64,000 nucleotides of DNA, from contig NZ_JACIBK010000012.1 in assembly GCF_014195325.1 (NCBI RefSeq), positions 124,001 through 188,000 of the forward strand, read 5' to 3'. The DNA comes from Rhizobium sp. BK650. GTDB lineage: Bacteria > Pseudomonadota > Alphaproteobacteria > Rhizobiales > Rhizobiaceae. The first letter of the stretch is position 1. Every line of letters starts with the position of its first letter. The translations under genes were made by a program, and so were the position numbers. Below, one piece after another: positions 17,634 to 26,277 of the stretch. The notes below the pieces were generated by a model that was not told the DNA's origin, did not search any database, and was given only the letters and a program-made list of their open reading frames with translations.

Positions 17634-17948
17634 TCAGGCGGCTTTTTTCTGCTCGGCCTCAGCCTCGATGATGCCCATGACATCGCTTTCCTTCATGATC
17701 AGCAGCTCCTCGCCATTGAGCTTGATCTCGGTGCCGGACCATTTGCCGAACAGAATGCGATCGCCAACTTTGACGTCGAGCGCCTGGATTTGCCCAGCAT
17801 CGTTGCGCGCGCCGGGGCCGACGGCGACAACTTCACCCTCTTGCGGTTTTTCCTTGGCGGTGTCGGGAATGATGATGCCGCCCTTGGTCTTTTCTTCCGA
17901 ATCGAGCCGGCGGACGAGAATGCGATCATGAAGCGGTCGGAACGACAT
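17634..17948 (-). CDS. groES: 10-kDa co-chaperonin GroES
   Basis: 104 residues with the GroES fold signature: MSFRPLHDRILVRR, the mobile loop EEKTKGGIIIPDTAKEK, and GDRILFGKWSGTEIKLNGEELLIMKESDVMGI. It caps GroEL. The ATG at 17948 follows GGAGG by six bases. The operon is groES-groEL, with a CIRCE-like element about 150 bases upstream. The C-terminal extension (EAEAEQKKAA) adds a few residues to the usual 95-97. Confidence 0.96.
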   Translation of the reverse strand: MSFRPLHDRILVRRLDSEEKTKGGIIIPDTAKEKPQEGEVVAVGPGARNDAGQIQALDVKVGDRILFGKWSGTEIKLNGEELLIMKESDVMGIIEAEAEQKKAA

Positions 17949-18100
17949 GTTTTCCTCCGATGGACAAACAATAATGACGTTGTTCCCCTCACCGAACCGG
18001 ATGACCAGTCCGGGCGGGTGCCAAAGACCTCTCTCGAGCGTCTTGCGCGAAATGATCTGGTTTCGCGGTTTTTTTATTTCAAGAGGGTGACCCAAAAAAA

Positions 18101-18127
18101 TTAGCACTCATGACATGTTGCTGCTAA
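18101..18127. promoter_or_regulatory. CIRCE-like inverted repeat (HrcA operator) upstream of groESL
   Basis: One half-site is a perfect TTAGCACTC; after nine bases the other is TGCTGCTAA, matching GAGTGCTAA in six of nine positions. CIRCE is the HrcA repressor site upstream of groESL in many alphaproteobacteria. A minus-strand CTTGAA at 18078-18083 just downstream may be part of a heat-shock promoter. Confidence 0.65.
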
Positions 18128-18229
18128 CACCCTGGAAAGGAACAATAAATTGGCCGGCGACGTTGATAGTCCGTTGATGGCGACTCAATTTTACGCCACC
18201 TTCGCAGTGTCATGAATTGGAGATGAAGC

Positions 18230-18502
18230 ATGCAATTTTCATCGGATCTGGAACGGCAACTGAACGGCTATGGACTGACCACAGCACACATCCTCTACCG
18301 CATTCCCGACTTCGAATCGGTGCTGCAGACCTATGTCTGGCAGGATTACGACCTGGCTCCCGATTTTCCTGAGATGCACAAGTTCCTGGACTTCTGGCAG
18401 ACTACCCTCGAAGGCCCGCTCCATTCCGTCCGCTATACCCATCAGCGCCTGATCGGACCCAACCAATGGCACCGCGTCGAAGGCGAGTTCAGGCTCCACT
18501 GA
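18230..18502 (+). CDS. usg: Usg-family protein
   Basis: 90 residues matching the short Usg family found in rhizobia: ERQLNGYGLTTAHILYRIPD, then VLQTYVWQDYDLAPDFPEM. It is cytoplasmic with no signal or membrane segment. The family's function is not known; the name comes from its position upstream of a tryptophan gene in some species. GGAG lies seven bases before the ATG. It is divergent from groESL. Confidence 0.8.
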   Translation: MQFSSDLERQLNGYGLTTAHILYRIPDFESVLQTYVWQDYDLAPDFPEMHKFLDFWQTTLEGPLHSVRYTHQRLIGPNQWHRVEGEFRLH

Positions 18503-18596
18503 TGTCTTGAAACAGAGATTTTCTGTTCCTAGGTCTTTCCGCGCGAGGCTCGATGAGCTCGGTCGGCATCACACCTCTGTTTAGAGCGAGACTGAA

Positions 18597-18710
18597 ATGG
18601 AAGAGAAAATCAAGACGATCAAAGACCTTAGCATCGAGGAGCGGGAAGAGGTTTTTGTTGATATCGCGCGCGTTCTTGAAGGAACTGCGCACGAGAAAAC
18701 GGAATGCTGA
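18597..18710 (+). CDS. Possible 37-residue acidic helical protein
   Basis: A short frame starting MEEKIKTIKDLSIEEREE and ending KTEC. It is highly charged and would form one amphipathic helix. The ribosome binding site is weak, so this is tentative. No family is recognised. Confidence 0.3.
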   Translation: MEEKIKTIKDLSIEEREEVFVDIARVLEGTAHEKTEC

Positions 18711-18829
18711 CCGCGAAGAAAAGCGAGTGACCCACGGGGCGCGGCATGATCCAACGCTGCCGGCGAGGGCGCCCGCCGAGCCGCTCGATATGAGCATCGA
18801 TTCGGCGGCCACCGCACAATAGCTGACAT

Positions 18830-19462
18830 TTAGTTCCTATCTTCATTACTTGCAACCTGTGCCCGCAAGGCGGCATTTTCTTTTTCGACTTCGGCCAGAC
18901 GCTGGCGAAGCGGCTGGACGGCAACCGCGATTTCCGCCTCACTGTAGCGCGGTGTGATGTGCTGCGGGCAGTTCCAGTCGAAGGCTTGGAGGCGCAGGCG
19001 AAAGAGGCGCTCCGGCTTTGCACGGTAGGACGGGGTGACCAGCAGCTCGGTAAGTGCCGGATCGGCGTCGAGCGCAAGCTTTTCTGCATGCGCATAGATC
19101 TTCAGCCGCGCGCGGTGAGGATAATCCATCAGGAACAGACATACCTTGTCATTGGCTGCGAGATTGCCGGTGCTGATGTACTGTCTGTTGCCACGATAGT
19201 CCGCAAAGGCAAGCGTGCGGTCGTCGATCACCTTCAAAAAGCCCTGTGGGCCGCCGCGGTGCTGGACATAGGGCCAACCGGTCTCGGAAACGGAGGCGAT
19301 GTAGAAGCTGTCGCGGGAGGCGATGAAGGCACCCTCGTTTTCAGTGAAGCGATCGAAGCTGCGATCAGCCGGCAGACCTGTCCAGAAGTCCTGAACGCCC
19401 ATTTCTGCCTGCGCAGCCCGCACACTGGGCGTTGAGGCTATGTCGAGAAATCCATAGGACAT
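18830..19462 (-). CDS. Pyridoxamine 5'-phosphate oxidase-like flavin protein
   Basis: 210 residues with the FMN-binding split-barrel of PPOx-type proteins: DSFYIASVSETGWPYVQHRGGP, LAFADYRGNRQYISTGNL and VCLFLMDYPHRARLKIYAHAE. Members bind FMN or F420 and act as oxidases, reductases or sensors. The C-terminus ends in a short coiled coil (LRQRLAEVEKENAALRAQV). It is divergent from a LysR gene across 122 bases, the classic layout of a LysR regulator and its target. Confidence 0.82.
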   Translation of the reverse strand: MSYGFLDIASTPSVRAAQAEMGVQDFWTGLPADRSFDRFTENEGAFIASRDSFYIASVSETGWPYVQHRGGPQGFLKVIDDRTLAFADYRGNRQYISTGNLAANDKVCLFLMDYPHRARLKIYAHAEKLALDADPALTELLVTPSYRAKPERLFRLRLQAFDWNCPQHITPRYSEAEIAVAVQPLRQRLAEVEKENAALRAQVASNEDRN

Positions 19463-19584
19463 GGCGTCTATCTCCTCACGGTTACAAGTCGCTGTGATTG
19501 GCTTGATGAGAAGAATGTGTCGATTTTCACCGACAAAGAGAATACGCTCCAGACGGAAGTAACTCTACCGGAAAATGGAAGAGT

Positions 19585-20532
19585 ATGGATCGCTTTGAAG
19601 CCATGTCGATGCTGTTGGAGGTGGTGGACAGGGGAAGCCTGTCTGCGGCGGGCCGGTCGTTGAAGGTCCCCCTGCCGACGTTGAGCCGCAAGATCACGGA
19701 GCTGGAAGCAGTGCTGGGAACCAAGCTCCTGACCCGTACCACCCGGAAGATCGCCCTGACGGATGCAGGCGCCACCTATGTCGAGGCTGCAAGGCGCATT
19801 CTCGAGCAAGTCGAAGAGGCCGAGCGTCAGGCATCCGGAGAATTCGCCATGCCGAAGGGCGAGTTGGTGATCACCGCGCCCGTGCAGTTCGGCCGCCTTC
19901 ATGTGCTGCCTGTCGTGACCGACTTCCTGGATGCCTTTCCAGCTATCAACGTGCGGATGATGCTGACGGACAGGAATATCGATCTCGTCGAGGAGCATGT
20001 CGACATGGCAGTGCGGATCGGCAATCTGCCCGATAGCGCCATGGTCGCAACACGCGTCGGCTCGGTTCGCCGGGTGGTTTGCGGCAGTCCTGGTCTGTTT
20101 GCCAGTCGCGGCGTGCCGAAGGAGCCGGCCGATCTCCTGGATCTACCCTGCATCGGCGTTGAAGTGCTGAGCCCGTATTCAGGCTGGCAGTTTCGGAAGT
20201 CCGCCGTCGGCAAACCAATCGAAGTGGCAGTCACGCCGCGGCTTTCCGTCACGACGACGGAAGCGGCTGCGGAGGCCGCAATCCGCGGTGCCGGCGTCAC
20301 CCGACTGCTCTATTATCAGGTGGCGCAAGACGTTTCGGCAGGAGCACTGAGGCTGGTGCTCGAGGATTTCGAACTCGAACCGGCGCCCATCCACCTCATC
20401 CATCTCGCTCGTGGGCAGATGCCGCTGAAGATGCGTCACTTCCTCGATTTCGCAGGACCTCGCCTGCGAGCGAGCATCGCCGCCCTCCAATCCTCATCGC
20501 AACAGGGGAACGCCGCACCACAGTCCTCGTGA
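19585..20532 (+). CDS. LysR-family transcriptional regulator
   Basis: 315 residues. The N-terminal helix-turn-helix (MDRFEAMSMLLEVVDRGSL, then AAGRSLKVPLPTLSRKITELE) and the LysR substrate-binding domain are clear. GGAAGAG lies just before the ATG. It probably controls the divergent PPOx-like gene; an inverted TGTCG / CGACA pair in the intergenic region (near 19517-19534) is a candidate site. The inducer is unknown. Confidence 0.9.
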   Translation: MDRFEAMSMLLEVVDRGSLSAAGRSLKVPLPTLSRKITELEAVLGTKLLTRTTRKIALTDAGATYVEAARRILEQVEEAERQASGEFAMPKGELVITAPVQFGRLHVLPVVTDFLDAFPAINVRMMLTDRNIDLVEEHVDMAVRIGNLPDSAMVATRVGSVRRVVCGSPGLFASRGVPKEPADLLDLPCIGVEVLSPYSGWQFRKSAVGKPIEVAVTPRLSVTTTEAAAEAAIRGAGVTRLLYYQVAQDVSAGALRLVLEDFELEPAPIHLIHLARGQMPLKMRHFLDFAGPRLRASIAALQSSSQQGNAAPQSS

Positions 20533-20565
20533 CGCCGCTCTGCGGACAGCTCCATACCAGTGACA

Positions 20566-20580
20566 TTTGCATTCGGCAAA
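20566..20580. promoter_or_regulatory. Candidate operator of the MarR regulator
   Basis: A short palindrome (TTTGC-ATTCG-GCAAA) about 45 bases before the MarR start, in an AT-richer leader. MarR proteins usually bind such sites in their own promoters. The evidence is position and symmetry only. Confidence 0.35.
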
Positions 20581-20623
20581 ATATCGTTTGAATCCTAACT
20601 ATTTTGATGCTATTAAAACCCCC

Positions 20624-21100
20624 ATGCAATCGCTCGCGTCCCTGCAGCGCGTTTTCACCGCGAACCTTTTGTCGACCGGCCGCAACTGGCGCCGGGCGGT
20701 GGATTTTGCGCTGCGTTCCCACGGCATTTCGGAAGCCTGCGCGGCGCCGCTATTGTGGATCGGACGTCTCGGCGGCGGCGTACGTCAGATCGTGCTGGCC
20801 AATCATGTCGGCATCGAAGGGCCGTCGCTGGTGAGGCTGCTCGACCAGCTGGAAGCGCTTGAGCTCGTGGTGCGCAAGGACGACCCGATCGACAGGCGGG
20901 CAAAAGGTCTCTGGCTTACGGAGGAGGGCCAGAGCCTCGCAACCCGCATGGAAGCCGTTCTCGACGACCTGCGCGGCAGGATCCTCGCTGATGTCAGTGA
21001 AGGCGATCTCGAAGCGGCGGTGCGCGTCCTCGCTGCCTTCGAAGAGATCAGCCCGTCGCAGATTGCGGGGGTAAGCCAGCAGCTCGAGGAGACGCCGTGA
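20624..21100 (+). CDS. MarR-family regulator
   Basis: 158 residues with a MarR winged helix: AAPLLWIGRLGGGVRQIVLANHVG, then SLVRLLDQLEALELVVRKDDPIDRRAKGLWLTEEG, the family's wing. The start at 20624 (MQSLASLQRV) has no good Shine-Dalgarno site; a TTG 57 bases earlier is possible. The stop overlaps the GTG of the efflux gene (GTGA). It is most likely the repressor of the efflux operon, released by an aromatic acid or similar ligand (family inference). Confidence 0.85.
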   Translation: MQSLASLQRVFTANLLSTGRNWRRAVDFALRSHGISEACAAPLLWIGRLGGGVRQIVLANHVGIEGPSLVRLLDQLEALELVVRKDDPIDRRAKGLWLTEEGQSLATRMEAVLDDLRGRILADVSEGDLEAAVRVLAAFEEISPSQIAGVSQQLEETP

Positions 21101-23166
21101 CCCTTCCCTCCTGGCGGGACTGGCTCTTCTCGGCCAAGGCCTTTCTCGCTTCCATCCTTGCCCTTCTCATTGCGTTGTCCCTCGATCTGCCACGGCCTTA
21201 TTGGGCGATGGCGGCCGTCTATGTCGTTGCCAATCCGCTTGCAGGTGCGACCAGCTCCAAGGGGCTTTATCGCGCGCTCGGCACCCTGCTTGGGGCAAGT
21301 GCTGCCGTCTTCTTCGTGCCGCTCTTCGTCAACGCGCCGGAGCTCTTGAGCATTGTCATCGCGCTCTGGACCGGCACGCTGCTCTTCATTTCGATGCTGG
21401 ACCGATCCTCGCGCAGCTATGTCTTCATGCTGGCAGGCTATTCCCTGCCGCTGATCGCTCTGCCGTCGGTCGGTTCGCCCGAAGCCATCTTCGATACGGC
21501 GCTCGCCCGCTCGGAAGAGATCATCATCGGCATCGTCTGCGCCAGCCTCGTCAGCGTAGTCGTCTTCCCGACCAGCGTGCGCAGCGTGCTCGGCCAGCGC
21601 ATCTCCACTTGGCTCGACGATGCCGGGAGCTGGGCAAACGATATTCTGCGCGGCGAGGGCGCCACACCGGCGACACCCCTGAAGCGGCAGAAACTGGCAG
21701 CTGACGTCACCGGCCTCGATCTCATCATCAGCCAGCTCGGCTATGATGCCGGCAGCCGCGATATCGTACGCCATTCGCGCGAATTGCGTGGTCGTCTCCT
21801 GATGCTTCTGCCGCTCTTCTCCTCGCTTGCCGACCGGCTTCATGCCCTGCGGGCCGAAGGCGAGACGCTCCCAAAAGACCTGGTCTGCCTTTTGAACGAG
21901 GTTGCCGACTGGTTGGGCCGCGGCGCGAAATCGCAGGCTGACGATACGGCCGAAAAACTGGTGCGGCAGATCGAAAGCCTGCGCGAGACCGATCCGGACC
22001 GCCGCTGGAGCGACCTGCTTTTGTCGAGCGCGCTGGCGCGTCTGAAGGAGATCGTCGATCTCTGGCAGGATTGCCTGACGCTGCGCGACGAAATCGTCAG
22101 CGGCAGACATTCCGGTCCCTGGCGGCTGGCCTTCCGTCATCGCCAGATCGTCGGCCGTATCAGGCATTTCGATTATGCGCTGCTCGCCTTCCAGGCGGGC
22201 GCCGTCGTTGCCGGCATTCTCGTCGCCTGCCTATTCTGGATCTACAGCGGCTGGCAGAATGGCGCTGGTTTCGTCACCATGGCGGCCGTTGCCTGCTCCT
22301 TCTTCGCCGCGCTCGATCGGCCGGCCCCCTTCATCACCTCGATGTTCATCTGGTGCGGCGTCAGCCTCGTCATCGCCTTCGTCTACATTTTCGGCATCCT
22401 GCCGATGGTCAACAGCTATGAGCTGCTGGTTCTGGTCTTTGCTCCGCCTTTCCTGCTGCTCGGCCTGATGATCCCGAAGCCGCAATTCAATATGCTCGCC
22501 ATGCTGCTCACCGTGAACAGCGCCTCCTTCATTGCGCTGCAGGATCGCTATGCCTCGGATTTCACCACCTTCACCAATGAGGCGATCGCGGCCCTCGCCG
22601 GCATCGGCTTTGCCCTGGTCTGGACGCTGATTGCCCGCCCCTTCGGAGCAGAGCTTGCTGCCTGGCGCCTGGTGCGGGCGGGCTGGAGCGATCTTTCCGA
22701 TACGGCTTCCGGCGAGCGCCGCGCCGATCACGAAAAACTCTCCGGCCGCATTCTCGATCGCCTCGGCCAGCTCGTTCCGCGCCTTGCCGTCGTCGAGGAT
22801 CGCGAACTGAAGAAAGTGGATGGCTTTGCCGAAGTGCGCATCGGCTTCAACGTGCTAGTGCTGCAGAACGAGCGCAAGAAACTGCGTGGCGCGAGTGCGG
22901 CTTCGCTCGGCGCTGTTCTCTCCGGCATTGCCGATTTCTACCACGGCCGTATCGAGGCCGGCCGGGCGATCGATCCGCAGGATGACCTGCGCCAGTCGAT
23001 CGACGACAGCCTGAAGATCATCGCGCTTGAAGACGACATGCGCGACGCCGAGAGTATCGACGCGCTTGTCGGTGTCAGGCGCGCACTTTTCCCTGACGCA
23101 GCTCCGCCAGCAAGCTGGCAGGCGGCCGAGGCTGCGCCGCAACTTCTACCGCTTGCCGCTGAGTAA
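21097..23166 (+). CDS. FUSC-family inner-membrane efflux protein (AaeB/fusaric-acid-resistance type)
   Basis: 689 residues with two repeats of clustered membrane segments (about 10-170 and 365-510), each followed by a cytoplasmic domain. Typical stretches are PRPYWAMAAVYVVANPLAG, TLLGASAAVFFVPL and AMLLTVNSASFIALQDRYASDF. With the DUF1656 and HlyD-type proteins downstream it forms an AaeXAB-like pump for aromatic or organic acids across the envelope. It starts with a GTG overlapping the MarR stop, so the operon is marR-fusC-DUF1656-hlyD. Confidence 0.88.
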   Translation: MTLPSWRDWLFSAKAFLASILALLIALSLDLPRPYWAMAAVYVVANPLAGATSSKGLYRALGTLLGASAAVFFVPLFVNAPELLSIVIALWTGTLLFISMLDRSSRSYVFMLAGYSLPLIALPSVGSPEAIFDTALARSEEIIIGIVCASLVSVVVFPTSVRSVLGQRISTWLDDAGSWANDILRGEGATPATPLKRQKLAADVTGLDLIISQLGYDAGSRDIVRHSRELRGRLLMLLPLFSSLADRLHALRAEGETLPKDLVCLLNEVADWLGRGAKSQADDTAEKLVRQIESLRETDPDRRWSDLLLSSALARLKEIVDLWQDCLTLRDEIVSGRHSGPWRLAFRHRQIVGRIRHFDYALLAFQAGAVVAGILVACLFWIYSGWQNGAGFVTMAAVACSFFAALDRPAPFITSMFIWCGVSLVIAFVYIFGILPMVNSYELLVLVFAPPFLLLGLMIPKPQFNMLAMLLTVNSASFIALQDRYASDFTTFTNEAIAALAGIGFALVWTLIARPFGAELAAWRLVRAGWSDLSDTASGERRADHEKLSGRILDRLGQLVPRLAVVEDRELKKVDGFAEVRIGFNVLVLQNERKKLRGASAASLGAVLSGIADFYHGRIEAGRAIDPQDDLRQSIDDSLKIIALEDDMRDAESIDALVGVRRALFPDAAPPASWQAAEAAPQLLPLAAE

Positions 23167-23171
23167 TTGTC

Positions 23172-23381
23172 ATGCCCGCAGAATTTGATGTTTACGGCGT
23201 TTATGTGCCACGCCTCCTTGTTCTCATGGTGCTGAGCCTTCTCTTGATCATCGTCGTCAGACGGATGCTTGCCTGGCTCGGTGCCTATTCCCTCGTCTGG
23301 CATCGCGGTCTCTTCGACCTTGCCCTTTACGTGCTCGTCCTCGGAGCCGTCTCCTCCATCACACGCTGGTACTTTGCATGA
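23172..23381 (+). CDS. DUF1656 membrane protein (AaeX-like)
   Basis: 69 residues with two membrane segments (LLVLMVLSLLLIIVVRRML and LALYVLVLGAVSSI). The start MPAEFDVYGVYVP is characteristic of DUF1656, a small subunit always found between FUSC and HlyD-type genes. Its role in the pump is not established. The end overlaps the next start by four bases (ATGA). Confidence 0.85.
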   Translation: MPAEFDVYGVYVPRLLVLMVLSLLLIIVVRRMLAWLGAYSLVWHRGLFDLALYVLVLGAVSSITRWYFA

Positions 23382-24241
23382 ACGCCCTGAAATTCACTGG
23401 CCGCCTGATCGTCACCCTTGCCGTTGTCATCGCCGCCGTCTTCGTTGGCCGCGGTCTCTGGGGCCACTACATGGACGAACCCTGGACGCGCGATGCGCGC
23501 CTGCGCGCCGATGTTGTCGGGATCGCGCCTGATGTTTCCGGCCTTGTCAGCGACGTGCTCGTTACCGACAACCAGATGGTCAGGAAAGGCGATGTCCTTT
23601 TCCGCATTGATCGCGAACGGTTCGCGATCGCTCTCACCCAGTCTGAGGCAGCGCTTGAAAGCAGCAAGGCAGCCCTCGACCAGGCGCATCGCGAGCGCGA
23701 GCGTCAGGGCCGCCTCGGCGACGCCGCCTCTCTGCAGCAGAAGGAACAGGCGCAGACGGCGGAAGAACAGGCGGAGGCCGCCTTCCGACAGGCGAAAGCC
23801 AACCGTGATCTCGCTGCGCTCAATCTCGACCGTTCCGAGATCAAGGCAACGGTCAACGGCACGGTTTCCAATCTTAGCCTGCGACCGGGAGACTATGTCA
23901 GCGCCGGCACTGCCAAGATCGCGCTGATCGATACGGATTCGCTGCGCGTCGAGGGCTATTTCGAGGAAACCAAGCTGCCGCGCATTCACCCCGGCGATAA
24001 GGTTTCCATCCACCTGATGGGGCATTCGCAGAGCCTTGACGGCCATGTCGAAAGCATTGCGACCGGCATCGAGGATCGCGAACGCACGGCCGGCGCCGGC
24101 CTGCTTGCCAATATCAACCCGACCTTCAGCTGGGTGCGTCTTGCCCAGCGCGTGCCGGTACGCATCAGCATCGACAGCGTCCCGGACGATGTCAGGCTGA
24201 TTGCCGGCCTGACTGCGACTGTCGAGGTGGATAAGAGCTAA
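23378..24241 (+). CDS. HlyD/AaeA-type membrane fusion protein
   Basis: 287 residues: an N-terminal membrane anchor (FTGRLIVTLAVVIAAVFVG), a barrel-sandwich start (TRDARLRADVVGIAPDVSGLVSDVLV), an alpha-helical hairpin (about 85-145), the return half (TVNGTVSNLSLRPGDYVSAG) and a beta-barrel. It links the FUSC pump to the outer membrane. It is the last gene of the efflux operon. Confidence 0.88.
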   Translation: MNALKFTGRLIVTLAVVIAAVFVGRGLWGHYMDEPWTRDARLRADVVGIAPDVSGLVSDVLVTDNQMVRKGDVLFRIDRERFAIALTQSEAALESSKAALDQAHRERERQGRLGDAASLQQKEQAQTAEEQAEAAFRQAKANRDLAALNLDRSEIKATVNGTVSNLSLRPGDYVSAGTAKIALIDTDSLRVEGYFEETKLPRIHPGDKVSIHLMGHSQSLDGHVESIATGIEDRERTAGAGLLANINPTFSWVRLAQRVPVRISIDSVPDDVRLIAGLTATVEVDKS

Positions 24242-24332
24242 TCGTAAGCCGCCATGCTCTCGCCTAGCCATCGAATCTGGACAATAGTGCAGGCTGAACA
24301 GATCGAAGGTGAAATCACCGGGGCTTCGCAGA

Positions 24333-25002
24333 ATGATAATATCCGCTCGCAGGCACGCAGTCCTTGTCGCTGCCGTGCTGCTGTCATCGGTGGTCACCAC
24401 AATGGCCCAGAGCCCGCCCGTCTCCGTGTAACGACTTCATTCGGGACAGGCGCGATCTCGCCGCTCTCAATGAGCACAAACGGGAAAAAATCCTCAATGA
24501 CCTCGGTGCGGCGATCATGGCCGATCCGGAGGGCGTGAGTATCGAGATCGAAAGAAGCAGGGGCGCGCCGGCGCTTTGCCAATATATGCGCGTCATGTTC
24601 GCTAGCGACAGAACGGCTGCGGTGGTTGATCAGCTTGACGCCGTGCTCCATTGGGGCAACCCGGATGAATCCATCCGCGAGATGCTGAGTGCACCCGCCT
24701 ATGACGACGGCAGCACCTGGTTTCCAAGGGCGAAGAGAGCTGGCTATTTCAGCGGTTGCGTGGCCGGGGTGCTCGACGGAAAGAGGAGAAGCAGCACGAG
24801 CCTCGCGAGCCGATTGCCTTTGCTCCTGAGTTCGAGGTATCAAACCATCATTGTTCTGCAGATTGCCGAGCGCTTGAAGATTGGACGGCCATCCAAAGGC
24901 GATAGCTATCGCAAGTGGATGCTGAATGGCCTATCGAAAAAAGACCTTGTTTCGCCGGATGTGATGGATTGGTTCGAGCTTGGTTTCGACAGAGCGAATT
25001 GA
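24333..25002 (+). pseudogene. Exported hypothetical protein, frameshifted after its signal peptide
   Basis: The first frame gives a good signal peptide (MIISARRHAVLVAAVLL, then SSVVTTMAQSPP) and stops at a TAA (24429-24431). A second frame takes over at about the same point with CNDFIRDRRDLAALNEHKRE and stays open to 25002, a soluble domain of about 190 residues. The two parts fit as one exported protein broken by a one-base shift at about 24418-24428. The mature domain is not recognised. A sequencing error is the alternative to a real mutation. Confidence 0.55.
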
Positions 25003-25175
25003 ACGGGTTCAATAAACACAACTGTCGCAATCGCGATGCGGCCCGGCAATTATCTTGCCTGCCGGACGCCAGCAGCACCACCACACCGACGAGAATGATC
25101 AGCAAGAATAGGGCGGACCTAGTCGCAGAATTTGCTACCGACCGACACCGGCCCTGATGAGATCACCTATTTAAA

Positions 25176-25598
25176 TCAGCTTGCCTTCCATGGGTTCACG
25201 ATCGCCAGGCCGATATTCTCGAAATCGGCTTCGTTTCGCGTCGCAAGCGACGCGCCGCGAGATAAGGTTATGGCTGCGATTTGTGCATCAAATTGGCTGA
25301 TTGGGCGACCGGCAGCGCGCCGCCTGGTCGCTATCGTGGCATAGACGTCAGCTGCTTCGCGATCGAAAGGTAGAACACGCCCTGCAAGATCCTCAATGAA
25401 GATCGGTAGTATTGCGGCCTCTAGCTCCCGACGGCGACGACCTTCGGATAGTAACCGCAAGCCGTACAGGATTTCTGCCTCGGTGATAGACGTCGTGAAT
25501 ACGGAAGCTCGGCCCTGCTCGGCCAACCAGTCGATGACGGCTGGGCTCGGGGATGACACCAGCAGCTCGGAAAGAACATTCGTATCGAGGATGATCAC
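25176..25598 (-). CDS. vapC: VapC/FitB-type PIN-domain toxin
   Basis: 140 residues with the PIN acidic residues in place: Asp5 (MIILDTNVLSE), Glu in ITEAEILYG, and Asp in SQFDAQIAAI and NEADFENIG. PIN toxins are Mg-dependent RNases, often cutting initiator tRNA. The start overlaps the antitoxin stop by four bases, the usual VapBC arrangement. Confidence 0.88.
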   Translation of the reverse strand: MIILDTNVLSELLVSSPSPAVIDWLAEQGRASVFTTSITEAEILYGLRLLSEGRRRRELEAAILPIFIEDLAGRVLPFDREAADVYATIATRRRAAGRPISQFDAQIAAITLSRGASLATRNEADFENIGLAIVNPWKAS

Positions 25599-25840
25599 TT
25601 TTCGAAGTCCGGCATGTCACGAATAGGCTCACGTGCTGGAATATCAAGGTCAACGCCACCGGTCGGTGCAACGCGCGCCCTAATGGATTGAACAAGGTTG
25701 CGTGGCGTCTCGCCGGTGGCCAGTGCCGATCGAAGAATGTCGCGCGCTTCGTCTTCCATGGACCGACCGTGGCTCGCAGCCCGGATTCGCAGCCGCCGTT
25801 TCAGCGCGTCATCGATATTGCGGATGGTCATGCTGGCCAT
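25595..25840 (-). CDS. vapB: VapB/FitA-type antitoxin
   Basis: 81 residues. The N-terminal ribbon-helix-helix (MASMTIRNIDDALKRRLRI, then AASHGRSMEDEARDILRSAL) is the FitA-like DNA-binding domain. The tail (IPAREPIRDMPDFEK) would wrap the toxin. AGGAGG lies five bases before the ATG. It should repress its own promoter through the palindrome just upstream. Confidence 0.86.
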   Translation of the reverse strand: MASMTIRNIDDALKRRLRIRAASHGRSMEDEARDILRSALATGETPRNLVQSIRARVAPTGGVDLDIPAREPIRDMPDFEK

Positions 25841-25861
25841 AAAAGCCTCCTGATATCATTG

Positions 25862-25878
25862 ATTGCATATAATGCAAT
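25862..25878. promoter_or_regulatory. Palindromic operator of the vapBC pair
   Basis: A perfect ATTGCAT-ATA-ATGCAAT palindrome 22 bases upstream of the antitoxin start, in a short AT-rich stretch. It is the natural binding site for the RHH antitoxin. Confidence 0.6.
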
Positions 25879-25944
25879 GATGGCCGAATTACAATTCAAC
25901 GCATTCGCGAAGCATACTGTTTCGAGCGCGCGGGCAACGTCAGT

Positions 25945-26274
25945 TCAATCAAAATGAAACACCTCCGGCATCATTGCCCACCACTCGCCTTCCTTGCGCG
26001 TTGCAAGCGGCTTCTGGCAGGGCATGCAGATGGCCCACCATTCCTGGTTTTTCGGATCGGCGGCCATCTTCGCCATATCGGCCTCGAAATCGTCGCCGAC
26101 ATATTCCCAGTAGCCGAACAGCAGGTTTTCCGGCTCCTTCAGGTAGATTGAATAGTTGGTGATGTTGCAAGCCGAGAGCAGCGCCAGGATCTCCGGCCAG
26201 ACGGCGGCATGCAGCGCCTTGTAGTCTGCGACCTTGTCCGGCTCCAGGCCGATCACCATGCCCATGCGCTGCAT
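25945..26274 (-). CDS. L-rhamnose mutarotase-type protein
   Basis: 109 residues of the rhamnose mutarotase family: a ferredoxin-like fold with LHAAVWPEILALLSACNITNYSIYL and LLFGYWEYVGDDFEADM, then WWAICMPCQKP. It interconverts alpha and beta anomers of a sugar after uptake. It is the last gene of the sugar ABC operon, three bases after the enolase-superfamily gene. The family also includes non-rhamnose members, so the sugar is uncertain. Confidence 0.82.
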   Translation of the reverse strand: MQRMGMVIGLEPDKVADYKALHAAVWPEILALLSACNITNYSIYLKEPENLLFGYWEYVGDDFEADMAKMAADPKNQEWWAICMPCQKPLATRKEGEWWAMMPEVFHFD

Positions 26275-26277
26275 GTT

